Shown: one piece after another, positions 17,389 to 28,731 of the stretch
Layout: each line of letters starts with the position of its first letter
Numbering within the stretch: position 1 is the first letter of the stretch
NCBI RefSeq assembly: GCF_030580915.1
Contig: NZ_JAUQTA010000001.1
Coordinates: 868,001-932,000, forward strand
DNA: 64,000 nt
Source of the DNA: Nocardioides jiangxiensis
GTDB lineage: Bacteria > Actinomycetota > Actinomycetes > Propionibacteriales > Nocardioidaceae
Direction of reading: 5' to 3'
The notes under the pieces: generated by a model
The model's input: the letters and a program-made list of their open reading frames with translations, nothing else
The model's database searches: none
Told to the model about the DNA's origin: nothing
Position numbers and translations under genes: made by a program

Positions 17389-19155
17389 TCACCGACCCAC
17401 GTCGAAGACGTTCTTCTGGCCCAGCCTGTAGCGCGCCGCGTCGACGACCTTGAAGGCCTCCCACTCGACCGGGCGGTACATCGGCATGATCTTCGCGCGC
17501 GTCGCGGTCGACCCCGACGCCGCGAGGATCGCGTTGGCGGCGGTGCGGCCCGACTCGTTGGCGCCCTCCATCGTCGCGAGGTCGATGTTGGTGCGCACGT
17601 AGTCGCCGGCGAGGAAGAAGTTGGGGATCCGCGTGGTCGAGGTCGGACGGTCCTTCCACGAGTCGACGGTGTTGACCAGCAGTGGCTCCTCGTTGGTGTT
17701 GGAGCCCGTGGAGGGGTGGAACCGGATGCCCGGGTCGAGGTGCCACGAGTGCACGATGTCGTCGGGCAGCACCGAGTCGCCGGTGTCCTCGAGCGCCGCC
17801 TTCATCTGCGCCCACGCCTCGTCGAAGATCTCCTGGCGCGTGCACTCCTTCGCGGTCTTGCCGTAGAGGATGCCCGGCGTCGTCCAGTCGGAGATGTCGA
17901 TGGAGAGGCAGTCGACCGCGGTGCCGTCGCCGTACGTCGCGGCGAAGTCCTTCTCCCAGAACTGCCCCTGCGTGAGGCCCGTGATGGACCACGGCGAATC
18001 GAGGAACGCGATGTGACCCCGGGTGATCTCGACCTTCCGCTTGAGGAAGATCTGCAGGCCGTTCATCCAGTCCGTGTAGAGGTTGTGCAGGCGGGCCAGG
18101 GACGGGTCGAGGGCGAGGACCGGCGCCGTGAGCAGGCGGGCGACCCGCTCGACGGGCATCGCGCTGACGTACCAGTCAGCCGTGATCGTGAACGCCGTGC
18201 CGTCTGCGCGTCGCGCCCGGGCACCACTGATGCGGCCGCTGCCGACGGTGAGGCCGGTGACGGTCGCGCCGGTCACGAAGCGGACGCCCTTCTGGCGCAG
18301 CAACCCCACCCACGGGTCGATCCACACCTCGTTCGTCGGCCCGTCGAGGACCTGGTCCGCGTGGCCGGTCGTCCCCAGGCCGGCGAGCGCGTAGATGAAC
18401 GCCTCCGCCATGTTGCCGATCGTGCGCGTGCTGGCGATCTCCTCCTTCGCCGCGACGAGGGCGCGGGTCAGGCCTCGCGCCGCGACGTTCTGGTACTCCT
18501 TCGAGCGCGTCGCGGCACCGACGAAGTCCCACCACGACGTCTTCTCCCACTCACCCATGCGGCGCGCGTCGCAGCTCGAGAGGTAGACCACCAGGCGCGA
18601 GGCGAAGTACGCCGCCTCGTCGGGCATGATGCCCTCCCGGCTGAGCCACTCGTCGACGACGAGCCGCTCGACCGCCGCCGGGGTCATCAGGTCGCGCGGG
18701 TCCGGCAGGAAGCCGAAGAACTGCTGGTCGTTGCGCCCGCCCGACCGCGGGAAGTACGGGATCGGCGCCGCGACCAGGTTGTCCTTCACACCGTTCCTGT
18801 TGGCCGCGAACGGGATCCGCGTCATGGTGTCGGGGATGTGCTTGTAGAAGCCGGGGAAGAAGCGGAAGCCGTGCTCGCCCGGAAGGGGCAGGCGACCGCC
18901 CGCGGCGGTCCCCGCGACCGGGATGCTGCGCGCCTTGCCGCCGAGCGCGTTGCGCTCGTAGACGGTGACCTCGTAGCCCCGCTCCACCAGCTCGAACGCC
19001 GCCGACAGGCCGGCCATGCCGCCGCCGAGGACGGCGACCTTCCTGCGCTCGACGGCCAGGGCCGGGGACATCGGGCCCAGTGCCACACCGGCGGCGGCGA
19101 CAGCCGCCGATCCACCGAGGACGCTACGACGGGTGACCTGCTTCGACGTGTTCAC
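17389..19155 (-). CDS. FAD-dependent oxidoreductase with Tat signal
   Basis: A flavoprotein of about 588 residues in the amine oxidase/phytoene desaturase superfamily (hydroxysqualene dehydroxylase-like). The N-terminus reads TRRSVLGGSAAVAAAGVAL, a twin-arginine export signal. After it comes the FAD motif VAVLGGGMAGLSAAFELVERG, then GGKARS and GEHGFRFFPGFYKH. The C-terminus has FLAGDYVRTNIDLATMEGA, which completes the FAD site. The start is taken as GTG 19155 so that the Tat signal is N-terminal; no clear ribosome-binding site is seen. Substrate unknown; oxidation of a polyisoprenoid or hydroxylated hydrocarbon is plausible. Confidence 0.8.
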   Translation of the reverse strand: MNTSKQVTRRSVLGGSAAVAAAGVALGPMSPALAVERRKVAVLGGGMAGLSAAFELVERGYEVTVYERNALGGKARSIPVAGTAAGGRLPLPGEHGFRFFPGFYKHIPDTMTRIPFAANRNGVKDNLVAAPIPYFPRSGGRNDQQFFGFLPDPRDLMTPAAVERLVVDEWLSREGIMPDEAAYFASRLVVYLSSCDARRMGEWEKTSWWDFVGAATRSKEYQNVAARGLTRALVAAKEEIASTRTIGNMAEAFIYALAGLGTTGHADQVLDGPTNEVWIDPWVGLLRQKGVRFVTGATVTGLTVGSGRISGARARRADGTAFTITADWYVSAMPVERVARLLTAPVLALDPSLARLHNLYTDWMNGLQIFLKRKVEITRGHIAFLDSPWSITGLTQGQFWEKDFAATYGDGTAVDCLSIDISDWTTPGILYGKTAKECTRQEIFDEAWAQMKAALEDTGDSVLPDDIVHSWHLDPGIRFHPSTGSNTNEEPLLVNTVDSWKDRPTSTTRIPNFFLAGDYVRTNIDLATMEGANESGRTAANAILAASGSTATRAKIMPMYRPVEWEAFKVVDAARYRLGQKNVFDVGR

Positions 19156-19255
19156 ATCGATGACAACGGCAGTAGTCGCCGGAGGTGACGGCTCTCCCGC
19201 GCGCAGCCGACCGGGTCGGCCCCGTGCAACGGCAAGGACGCGCGTGACAGGCGGG

Positions 19256-19648
19256 TCAGCGGCCGCGCAGCTGGTCGAGCTCGCGGCGTTCGCGCTTGGT
19301 GGGTCGACCGGCGCCCCGCTCCCGCGCGAAGACCGGCGCGGCCCGCTCCTCCCGGGGCGGGAGCGCGGGCGTGCGGTCCTCGTACGCCAGCGCCGCGAGT
19401 GGCGCACCCACGCGCTTGACCAGCAACTGCTTCACGATGAGGACGTGCTCGCGGGCGCCTCCGGGAAAGGTCACCGTGACGCGGACCTCGTCACCGATCT
19501 TGACCGGCTGCGACGCCTTGGCCCGCACGCCGTTGATCCGGATGTGGCCCGCCTTCGCACCGGCGGTCGCCTGCGACCGGCTCTTGTAGAGCCGTACCGC
19601 CCAGCACCACGCGTCCGCCCGGACGGTGCCGCCACTCCCCTCGCTCAT
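19256..19648 (-). CDS. S4 domain RNA-binding protein (Hsp15-like)
   Basis: A 130-residue basic protein with an S4 RNA-binding domain in its first 60 residues (VRADAWCWAVRLYKSRSQA and IRINGVRAKASQPVKIGDEV), followed by an Arg-rich tail. This matches Hsp15, a heat-shock protein that binds stalled 50S subunits with attached nascent chain. The ATG start lies 8 bases after a run GAGGGGAG. It sits between guaB and the Tat flavoprotein, with gaps of about 100 bases on each side. Confidence 0.85.
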   Translation of the reverse strand: MSEGSGGTVRADAWCWAVRLYKSRSQATAGAKAGHIRINGVRAKASQPVKIGDEVRVTVTFPGGAREHVLIVKQLLVKRVGAPLAALAYEDRTPALPPREERAAPVFARERGAGRPTKRERRELDQLRGR

Positions 19649-19763
19649 GCGCCGAATCTAGTCCGCACGCGCGCCCCGCCTGCGCGAACCCGCACGCAGG
19701 CGTACGACCGCGAGGCCCGGCCCACCCACAGGTGGACCGGGCCTCGCGGACGACGTGGCAGCG

Positions 19764-21275
<1,512 letters not shown>

Positions 21276-21357
21276 CTAGAGGGCGGCCGGAGCCGGTACG
21301 ACACCGGCCGGCAGCTACGGACAGCCCCCGGCCGCCCGCTCGCGGACGGTCGTCGGG

Positions 21358-22239
21358 TCAGGCCGGGACCGGCTTGAGGTCACGCAGCGGCACCCGCACC
21401 GTGAGCGTCTCCGACGCCATCCGGATCCGGCCCCGCAGGCCCGCCGCGAGGACCATCGGCAGCACGGCCTCGTTGTCCGTGCTGGTGGTCATCACGATCT
21501 CGGTGGCCTGCCTCGTCACAGCGACGCGCGCCGCCTCCCGCAGGAGGCGACGACCCACGCCGTGGCGCTGCCACGCCGGGTCGACGCGCAGGGACAGCTC
21601 GAGCACGCCGGGCTCCTCGCTGAGCCTCAGCCTGGCCCAGCCGACGGTCACGCCGTCCAGCGTCGCCTCGACACCGTTGATGGTGGTCGAGAGCTGTGCG
21701 TCGCCGGAGACACGGACCGGGGCCGTCACCACGGGCTTGCCCCGCATGCGGTCCATCTGGTCGGCGACGAGGTCCGCGAGCGCGGCGCCGCGCGCGATCT
21801 CGGTCGGCGTGAACGGAGCGGCGCGCCGGATCTGCACGTCGACGTCACCCACGGTGAGCTCCATGACGTCCTGCTCCACGCCGTCGGGACCACGGTCGGC
21901 CTCGGCGTCGAAGAGCTTGGCCACCACGTCCGGGAACGACGCCGGGTGGCCGGCGATCGCGCGGGCCGCACGCACGTAGCGCGTGGGCTGGTCGACCAGG
22001 GCGTTCTCCGTGCAGCGGACGGCGGACGCACCGGTGCCACCGGACCGCTCGACGAGCCGTGCGAGGTCGGCCTCGCTCCACCCTGACGGCGTACGCAGGA
22101 TGAGCTCGTCGGTCACCGTGTCGACGCCGGGGAAGATCTGCAGGCCGAGGATGTTCACGCCGGAGTCGCCGAAGTTCTGCGCAAGGACTGCGAGCGTTCC
22201 GGGCTGGTCCGGAAGGGTGGCGCGGACTCTCCACAGCAT
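21358..22239 (-). CDS. ACT domain plus GNAT acetyltransferase protein
   Basis: A 293-residue fusion. Residues 1-75 form an ACT domain (WRVRATLPDQPGTLAVLAQNF and ILGLQIFPGVDTVTDELIL), a fold that senses amino acids. Residues about 120-290 form a GNAT N-acetyltransferase with the acetyl-CoA loop DPAWQRHGVGRRLLREAARVA. Such a fusion suggests an acetyltransferase whose activity is set by an amino acid, as for some protein-lysine acetyltransferases, but the target is unknown. GGGAGA precedes the ATG. It lies upstream of guaB with a 91-base gap. Confidence 0.8.
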   Translation of the reverse strand: MLWRVRATLPDQPGTLAVLAQNFGDSGVNILGLQIFPGVDTVTDELILRTPSGWSEADLARLVERSGGTGASAVRCTENALVDQPTRYVRAARAIAGHPASFPDVVAKLFDAEADRGPDGVEQDVMELTVGDVDVQIRRAAPFTPTEIARGAALADLVADQMDRMRGKPVVTAPVRVSGDAQLSTTINGVEATLDGVTVGWARLRLSEEPGVLELSLRVDPAWQRHGVGRRLLREAARVAVTRQATEIVMTTSTDNEAVLPMVLAAGLRGRIRMASETLTVRVPLRDLKPVPA

Positions 22240-22377
22240 GACGATCTCCCTCAGGTCGACGGTGCTTCAGGACCTACGGTGACAGTGCGGGATTGCCGCG
22301 CCGGGTCGGGAATGTTTCGCCCGTGCAAACGTCACGACGGAGCCCTCCGCCACGGCGCGCGCCCGGCGGCCGCCGAC

Positions 22378-23289
22378 TCAGGCAGCGGGCTGCTTCTCGG
22401 CCTCGGCCTGCTCGGCCGGCGCCCACCCCGGAGGGCCCCACACGTAGCCCCAGCGGTCACGCCAGGTCGCTGCGCCCCACACCTGGCGCAGCAGGACACC
22501 GAAGGCGGCGTACTCGAGCTTGAAGGTGTTGTAGGTGTCGACCTTGTAGGTCAGGCCGTACGTGGGGCGCTGGATCTCCTCCTGGAACGTGCCGAACATG
22601 CGGTCCCAGATGATGAGGATGCCGGCGTAGTTGCGGTCGAGGTAGATCTCGTCGGACCCGTGGTGCACGCGGTGGTGCGAGGGGGTGTTGAAGACGAACT
22701 CGAACCCGCGCGGCAGCTTGCCGATCAGCTCGGTGTGCGTGAAGAACTGCCAGACCAGGTTGACGCTGAAGCAGACGTAGAGGGTCCACGGCGCGAAGCC
22801 GAGGAGCGGCAGCGGCAGGAAGAAGACGAGGTCGAACCAGGGGTTCCACTTCTGCCGGAGCGCCGTGCCGAAGTTCATGTACTCGCTGGAGTGGTGCGAC
22901 TGGTGAGCGGCCCAGCCGATGTTGTGCTCGTGCACGAAGCGGTGCGTGCAGTAGAAGGCGAGGTCGAGCGCGAGCATCGCCGCGACCCAATAGGCGACGC
23001 TGCCGGTCCCCCACTGGAAGGGTGCCACGTTGAGGTAGACCCACTGGTAGAGGAAGAAGGTCAGCACCTTGAAGAGGGTCAGCCAGAAGATCGAGCCGAG
23101 GCCCATCGAGATCGAGGCCCAGAAGTCGCGCGAGAGGTAGCCCGTGCGCGGCTTCCCGCCCGAGGCGACCCCGTCGTCGTCGAGCCAGGTCATCGCCGCG
23201 ATCTCAAGGACGATCGACAGCAGGAAGAACGGGATGGCACAGGCCACCGGGTTGTGCTGCAGCGAGAGCACCTGGTCGAGGTCGTACAT
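22378..23289 (-). CDS. Sterol desaturase / fatty acid hydroxylase family membrane protein
   Basis: A 303-residue membrane di-iron enzyme. Several hydrophobic helices frame the His clusters HRFVHEH, HQSHHSS, a single His in FFTHTE, and HHRVHHG, which together bind two irons in this superfamily. Members hydroxylate or desaturate lipids using oxygen. It is divergent from a TetR-type regulator and shares with it a 35-base imperfect palindrome, so the regulator probably controls it. The lipid substrate is not shown. Confidence 0.88.
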   Translation of the reverse strand: MYDLDQVLSLQHNPVACAIPFFLLSIVLEIAAMTWLDDDGVASGGKPRTGYLSRDFWASISMGLGSIFWLTLFKVLTFFLYQWVYLNVAPFQWGTGSVAYWVAAMLALDLAFYCTHRFVHEHNIGWAAHQSHHSSEYMNFGTALRQKWNPWFDLVFFLPLPLLGFAPWTLYVCFSVNLVWQFFTHTELIGKLPRGFEFVFNTPSHHRVHHGSDEIYLDRNYAGILIIWDRMFGTFQEEIQRPTYGLTYKVDTYNTFKLEYAAFGVLLRQVWGAATWRDRWGYVWGPPGWAPAEQAEAEKQPAA

Positions 23290-23346
23290 GGGTTCTCCGG
23301 GTTCTGGCCAGACAGGTGTCGGCCGCAGGGGCGTTCCTGTCGATCT

Positions 23347-23381
23347 ATATGACTCTTGAGTAAGTTAACTCCGGGTCATAT
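23347..23381. promoter_or_regulatory. Imperfect palindromic operator between hydroxylase and TetR genes
   Basis: Arms ATATGAC (23347-23353) and GTCATAT (23375-23381) are perfect inverses around an inner GAGT/ACTC pair. It lies in the only non-coding gap between the divergent hydroxylase and TetR genes and directly upstream of the TetR -10 box (TAGACT, 23390-23395), a normal position for TetR self-repression. Confidence 0.6.
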
Positions 23382-23402
23382 GCCATGTCTAGACTCTGCT
23401 CC

Positions 23403-24053
23403 GTGAGCAGCGCCACCCGCACCCCGCGCCCCAACGCCGGCACGAAGGGCGTTGCGCGCCCCGAGCGCGAGGCCCAGATCATCGAGGCCGGCTGTCGGCT
23501 CTTCGGCGAGCGGGGCTACATCGGGACCTCGGTGGCCGACGTAGCCGAGGCCGCGGGCATCTCGAAGCCGCTCATCTACAACTACTTCGGCTCCAAGGAC
23601 GGGCTCCACGTCGCCTGCGTCCAGCACGCCTCGGCGGCGCTGGTCAGCGAGATCGAGCGCACGGCCGCGTCGGGCGCGGTCGGCTTCGCCCGCGCCGCCC
23701 TCACCCTCGACGGCATGTTCCGCCTGCTCGAGCCCCGGCCATGGCTCTGGCGGGTGGTCTTCGACGCCACCGCTCCCCGCGGGGGCGAGGCGCAGGTCTG
23801 GCTCGCCGAGCACGAGCGCCGCATCGTCGACTTCGGCCGCGAGGGCGTCGCCGAGATGATGCACCTCTCGGGCAACCACGACGACCTCGACATCGACGCG
23901 ATGCGGGCCGCCTGGGAGTCGATCTTCCGCTCCCTGGTGACGTGGTGGCTCGACCACCCCGGCGACTCCCCCGAGGAGATGACGCAGCGCTGCCTGCGGA
24001 TCTTCACCACCGTCTTCGGCGAGCTCGACCTCAGCGGTACGCCGCTCTCCTGA
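23403..24053 (+). CDS. TetR/AcrR family transcriptional regulator
   Basis: A regulator of 216 residues. The N-terminal helix-turn-helix domain reads REAQIIEAGCRLFGERGY, then TSVADVAEAAGISKPLIYNY, typical of TetR; the rest is a helical ligand and dimer domain rich in Trp and Glu. GTG 23403 is preferred because TAGACT lies 7 bases before it (leaderless pattern); an ATG 6 codons upstream at 23385 is the alternative. It probably represses its own promoter and the divergent sterol-desaturase-like gene in response to a lipid-like ligand (inferred). Confidence 0.87.
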   Translation: MSSATRTPRPNAGTKGVARPEREAQIIEAGCRLFGERGYIGTSVADVAEAAGISKPLIYNYFGSKDGLHVACVQHASAALVSEIERTAASGAVGFARAALTLDGMFRLLEPRPWLWRVVFDATAPRGGEAQVWLAEHERRIVDFGREGVAEMMHLSGNHDDLDIDAMRAAWESIFRSLVTWWLDHPGDSPEEMTQRCLRIFTTVFGELDLSGTPLS

Positions 24054-24092
24054 TCGCCTGAGACCGTCGCCCGCGAGGGAGCCCGGAGGCCG

Positions 24093-24114
24093 GCGGCCTG
24101 CGTCAGCAGGCCGC
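24093..24114. terminator. Bidirectional terminator between convergent TetR and kinase genes
   Basis: Perfect 9-bp stem GCGGCCTGC (24093-24101) and GCAGGCCGC (24106-24114) with a GTCA loop, in the 68 bases between the convergent genes. Confidence 0.65.
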
Positions 24115-24121
24115 GCGGACC

Positions 24122-25297
24122 TCAGGCGGCGTGCGGCAGGGAGAGGTAGAACGACGCACCCGCCCCGACCCGGCCCTCGGCACGGATGGTGCCGCCGTGC
24201 AGCTCCACGATCCGCGCCACCGAGGCCAGGCCCAGCCCGGTGCCGGGGAACTCCCGGCTGTCGTGCAACCGCGTCAGCGGACGGAACAGGTCCTCGGTGC
24301 GCCGCGGGTCGAAGCCCGCGCCGTTGTCGGCGACCACGAAGGTGTCCTGACGTGGCCCCACGGACGTGCGGGCCAGCCGGATCCGCGGGGAGTCCTGGCG
24401 ACCGGTGTACTTGAAGGCGTTGTCCAGCAGGTTGCGCAGCATCAGGTCGGCCATGACGGGGTCCAGGTGGGCCCGCAGCCCGTCCTCGATGTCCAGGTCG
24501 ACCGAGCGCCCGGCGCTGCGTACCAGCGGCTGCGCGATCTCCCCCGCCAGAGCCGTCAGGTCGATCTGCTCGGGCCGCAGCTCGGCGTGCGTGATCCGGT
24601 AGACAGCGAGCATCCGGTCGATCTGCGCGTCCAGCCGCTGGCCGGATCGCAGGATGGTCCGGGCCAGCTCCCGGACCGACTCGGGGTCCGCCTCGTCGAC
24701 CAGCAGCTCGGCGCAGCCGAGCATCGCGAAGAGCGGGTTGCGGAGGTCGTGCACGAGCGTGTGGACGGCCGACTCGAGGTGGTCGCGCTCGGCGACCCGG
24801 CGTACGACGGCGCCCCGGAGCTCGAGGTTCTCCAGCGCGACGGCCGCGCTGCCGGCCAGGACCTCGACCAGGCGGACCTGCTCGGGCGACGGCGTGTGCG
24901 GCTCGCTCCAGTACGCCCCCAGCGCGCCGATGGGATCCTCGGAGCGGATCGGCACCATCGCCATGCTCTTCACGAACGTCGGCCGGTAGGCATCGTGCGG
25001 CACCCGGTCGTCGAGGTAGATGTCGGGGATGACCGCGGGCTCGCCGTGGAGCATCGCCCAGCCGCTGACGCAGGCGCTGAGCGGGAAGCGCGAGCCCTTC
25101 CAGAGCGGACCGACCGCGTCCTCGTCGGCGTAGAAGCACTTCGCGTCCTCGCACAGCACGAACGTCGCCCCGTCGGCCTCCATGAGGTCGCGCACGGCGG
25201 CTGCGACGATCGCGGTCACGCGCTCGACGGAGTCGGCGGTCGAGAGCTGCTCGACCACCGTGGTCAGCAGCTGTCCGGTCACAGCAGGGTCCTTCAC
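24122..25297 (-). CDS. GAF domain sensor histidine kinase
   Basis: A soluble kinase of about 391 residues. Residues 10-165 form a GAF domain (EADGATFVLCEDAKCFY and AMVPIRSEDPIGALGAYW), followed by a dimerisation/phosphoacceptor helix with HTLVHDLRNPLFAMLG (the His before DLRNP is the phosphorylated residue) and an ATPase domain with N-box LRNLLDNAFKYTG, DNGAGFDP and GTGLGLASV. GTG 25297 is chosen because TAGGCT lies exactly 7 bases before it; a GTG 7 codons upstream is possible. No response regulator is adjacent. The Cys residues and aromatic residues of the GAF domain could bind a cofactor. Confidence 0.88.
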   Translation of the reverse strand: MKDPAVTGQLLTTVVEQLSTADSVERVTAIVAAAVRDLMEADGATFVLCEDAKCFYADEDAVGPLWKGSRFPLSACVSGWAMLHGEPAVIPDIYLDDRVPHDAYRPTFVKSMAMVPIRSEDPIGALGAYWSEPHTPSPEQVRLVEVLAGSAAVALENLELRGAVVRRVAERDHLESAVHTLVHDLRNPLFAMLGCAELLVDEADPESVRELARTILRSGQRLDAQIDRMLAVYRITHAELRPEQIDLTALAGEIAQPLVRSAGRSVDLDIEDGLRAHLDPVMADLMLRNLLDNAFKYTGRQDSPRIRLARTSVGPRQDTFVVADNGAGFDPRRTEDLFRPLTRLHDSREFPGTGLGLASVARIVELHGGTIRAEGRVGAGASFYLSLPHAA

Positions 25298-25403
25298 GGC
25301 GCCAAGCCTAGGCAGCACACCCCGACCCGGGCGTCCGCCTTTCGTAGGGGATCCGCATGGCCCGGCCGGACCATGCCCGTAGGACGTAGGTCCCGGAGAA
25401 GCC

Positions 25404-25440
25404 GACGAGGCGCCGCCCCACCGGGGAGCGACGCCTCGTC
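25404..25440 (-). terminator. Terminator after groEL
   Basis: Stem GACGAGGCG (25404-25412) pairs with CGCCTCGTC (25432-25440), with an inner CCCC/GGGG pair, 16 bases past the groEL stop codon in its direction of transcription. Confidence 0.65.
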
Positions 25441-25455
25441 GTCGTGCCGTGTCGG

Positions 25456-27525
<2,070 letters not shown>

Positions 27526-27533
27526 CGCCGACG

Positions 27534-27560
27534 TTAGCACTCGACCAAACCGAGTGCCAG
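27534..27560 (-). promoter_or_regulatory. CIRCE operator, distal copy
   Basis: Left half TTAGCACTC is identical to the CIRCE consensus; right half GAGTGCCAG after a 9-base spacer differs at two positions. With the proximal copy 35 bases away it forms the tandem arrangement seen at several actinobacterial groESL operons. Confidence 0.88.
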
Positions 27561-27565
27561 CGCCC

Positions 27566-28222
27566 TCAGGGAGTGGAGGGGCAGCGCGTCCACAGGCCGC
27601 GCCCCGCCGCACGGGCGGCAGCCTCGGCGGAACGCATGCGGGCGAGGTGCCGGTCGTTGGGACGGAAGAAGAGGACCCGGGCCAGACCGCGGCGTACGAG
27701 GGCCTCGTTGACGAAGACGCCGTGCGCGTTCCACACGTAGCCGAGGGTACGTCCGTAGCGGTCGTGGAGCTCCCGGTCGGTCTGGACCCAGGCCGTGCTC
27801 CCCCGTGGCAGCAGCCGCTCGGTGGCGGCGGTCGCCCGGAGGGCGAGGCACTGCACGGGCAGGTCGGGGTCCTTGGACTCCGGGGTGTCGATCTCGAGCA
27901 GCCGGACGTGGGTGTCGACCTGCAGTGGCAGCGCCCCGCGGCGTACGGCCCGGAGGGTGACCGTGTCCCCGTCGGTGACCCAGCGGACCACCACGCGCTG
28001 CGCGTCGGTCGGGCGGCGGAGGCCGCCGCCCGGCGGGGGCGTACTGGCGGACGACGGGTTGGGTCCGGTCGTGACCGGTCGACCGACGAGATCACCGCCG
28101 GGAGAGGCGCAGCCCCCGACGAGCGCGAGCATCGCCACGACCGCGCAGGGCACGGCGCGCAGCGCCGTCTGGCCCGGGCCGAGGGTCAGCAGAGGCCGAG
28201 GCTGTGCTTGATCGGACCGCAC
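27566..28222 (-). CDS. Thermonuclease-family (staphylococcal nuclease-like) lipoprotein
   Basis: A 218-residue exported nuclease-like protein. A hydrophobic stretch ends in LALVGGC, a lipobox whose Cys would be lipidated. The SNase domain (about 85-215) has VVRWVTDGDTVTL, VRLLEIDTPESKDPD and the Arg-containing LHDRYGRTLGYV, the catalytic Asp, Arg and Glu positions of the family. It would cut DNA or RNA outside the membrane. The GTG start at 28222 lies within the end of the upstream gene (37-base overlap); a later start nearer the lipobox is possible. Confidence 0.8.
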   Translation of the reverse strand: MRSDQAQPRPLLTLGPGQTALRAVPCAVVAMLALVGGCASPGGDLVGRPVTTGPNPSSASTPPPGGGLRRPTDAQRVVVRWVTDGDTVTLRAVRRGALPLQVDTHVRLLEIDTPESKDPDLPVQCLALRATAATERLLPRGSTAWVQTDRELHDRYGRTLGYVWNAHGVFVNEALVRRGLARVLFFRPNDRHLARMRSAEAAARAAGRGLWTRCPSTP

Positions 28223-28713
28223 TGCGTCGGCGAGTCGGTGGGCGACGGGCTGGGCGACGTGGTCGACCCACCCCCGCCCGAGGTGCCACCCCCGCCCGAG
28301 GTCCCACCGGAGGTGCCGCCCGAGGTGCCGCCGCCGCCCGAGGTGCCGCCGGACGTGCCGCCCGAGGAGGACGTCGGCTTGATGGTGCGGGTCGGGCCGG
28401 CCGGGGCGGTCAGGTCCGCGGCCGGGTCCTCGTCGGTGGCGAGCAGCTCGGAGGACAGGTCGCTGGGCATCGTGGCCAGCGCACCGGTCGGGGTCGGCTT
28501 CGGGTGCTTGCTGCCCTTCGGCAGCTTCGCGTCGACGCTGGTGGACGGGGCGTCGTCACCGAGCTGGTAGATCGTCTGCGCGCCCGGGATCTTGCTGAAC
28601 GGGGAGCTGGGGTCGCCAGCCGTCAGCTTGATGCCGACGATCGCGAGCAGCAGCACGAACGGAACGGCTGCGAGCACCCGCCATGCGGTCTGACCCCTGT
28701 TCATGGCGGACAT
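28186..28713 (-). CDS. Membrane-anchored protein with Gly-Gly-Thr-Ser repeats
   Basis: A 175-residue protein of unknown function. One N-terminal helix (VLAAVPFVLLLAIVGIKL) probably anchors it; the outer part is Pro/Ser/Thr-rich and contains a block of GGTSGG and GGGGTSGG units (about residues 118-150), encoded by a short tandem DNA repeat at about 28262-28380. It ends QCGPIKHSLGLC with two Cys. Low-complexity tails of this kind often span the cell wall. Starts at 28713 or 28704 are both possible. The repeat makes length changes by slippage likely. Confidence 0.65.
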   Translation of the reverse strand: MSAMNRGQTAWRVLAAVPFVLLLAIVGIKLTAGDPSSPFSKIPGAQTIYQLGDDAPSTSVDAKLPKGSKHPKPTPTGALATMPSDLSSELLATDEDPAADLTAPAGPTRTIKPTSSSGGTSGGTSGGGGTSGGTSGGTSGGGGTSGGGGSTTSPSPSPTDSPTQCGPIKHSLGLC

Positions 28714-28731
28714 TGTGCCAGCCGTACCGGC

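Noticed and set aside
28262..28380. A repeat array that might be mistaken for CRISPR
   Set aside because: The units are short (about 6-12 bases), without unique spacers, and encode in-frame Gly-Gly-Thr-Ser repeats of a protein.
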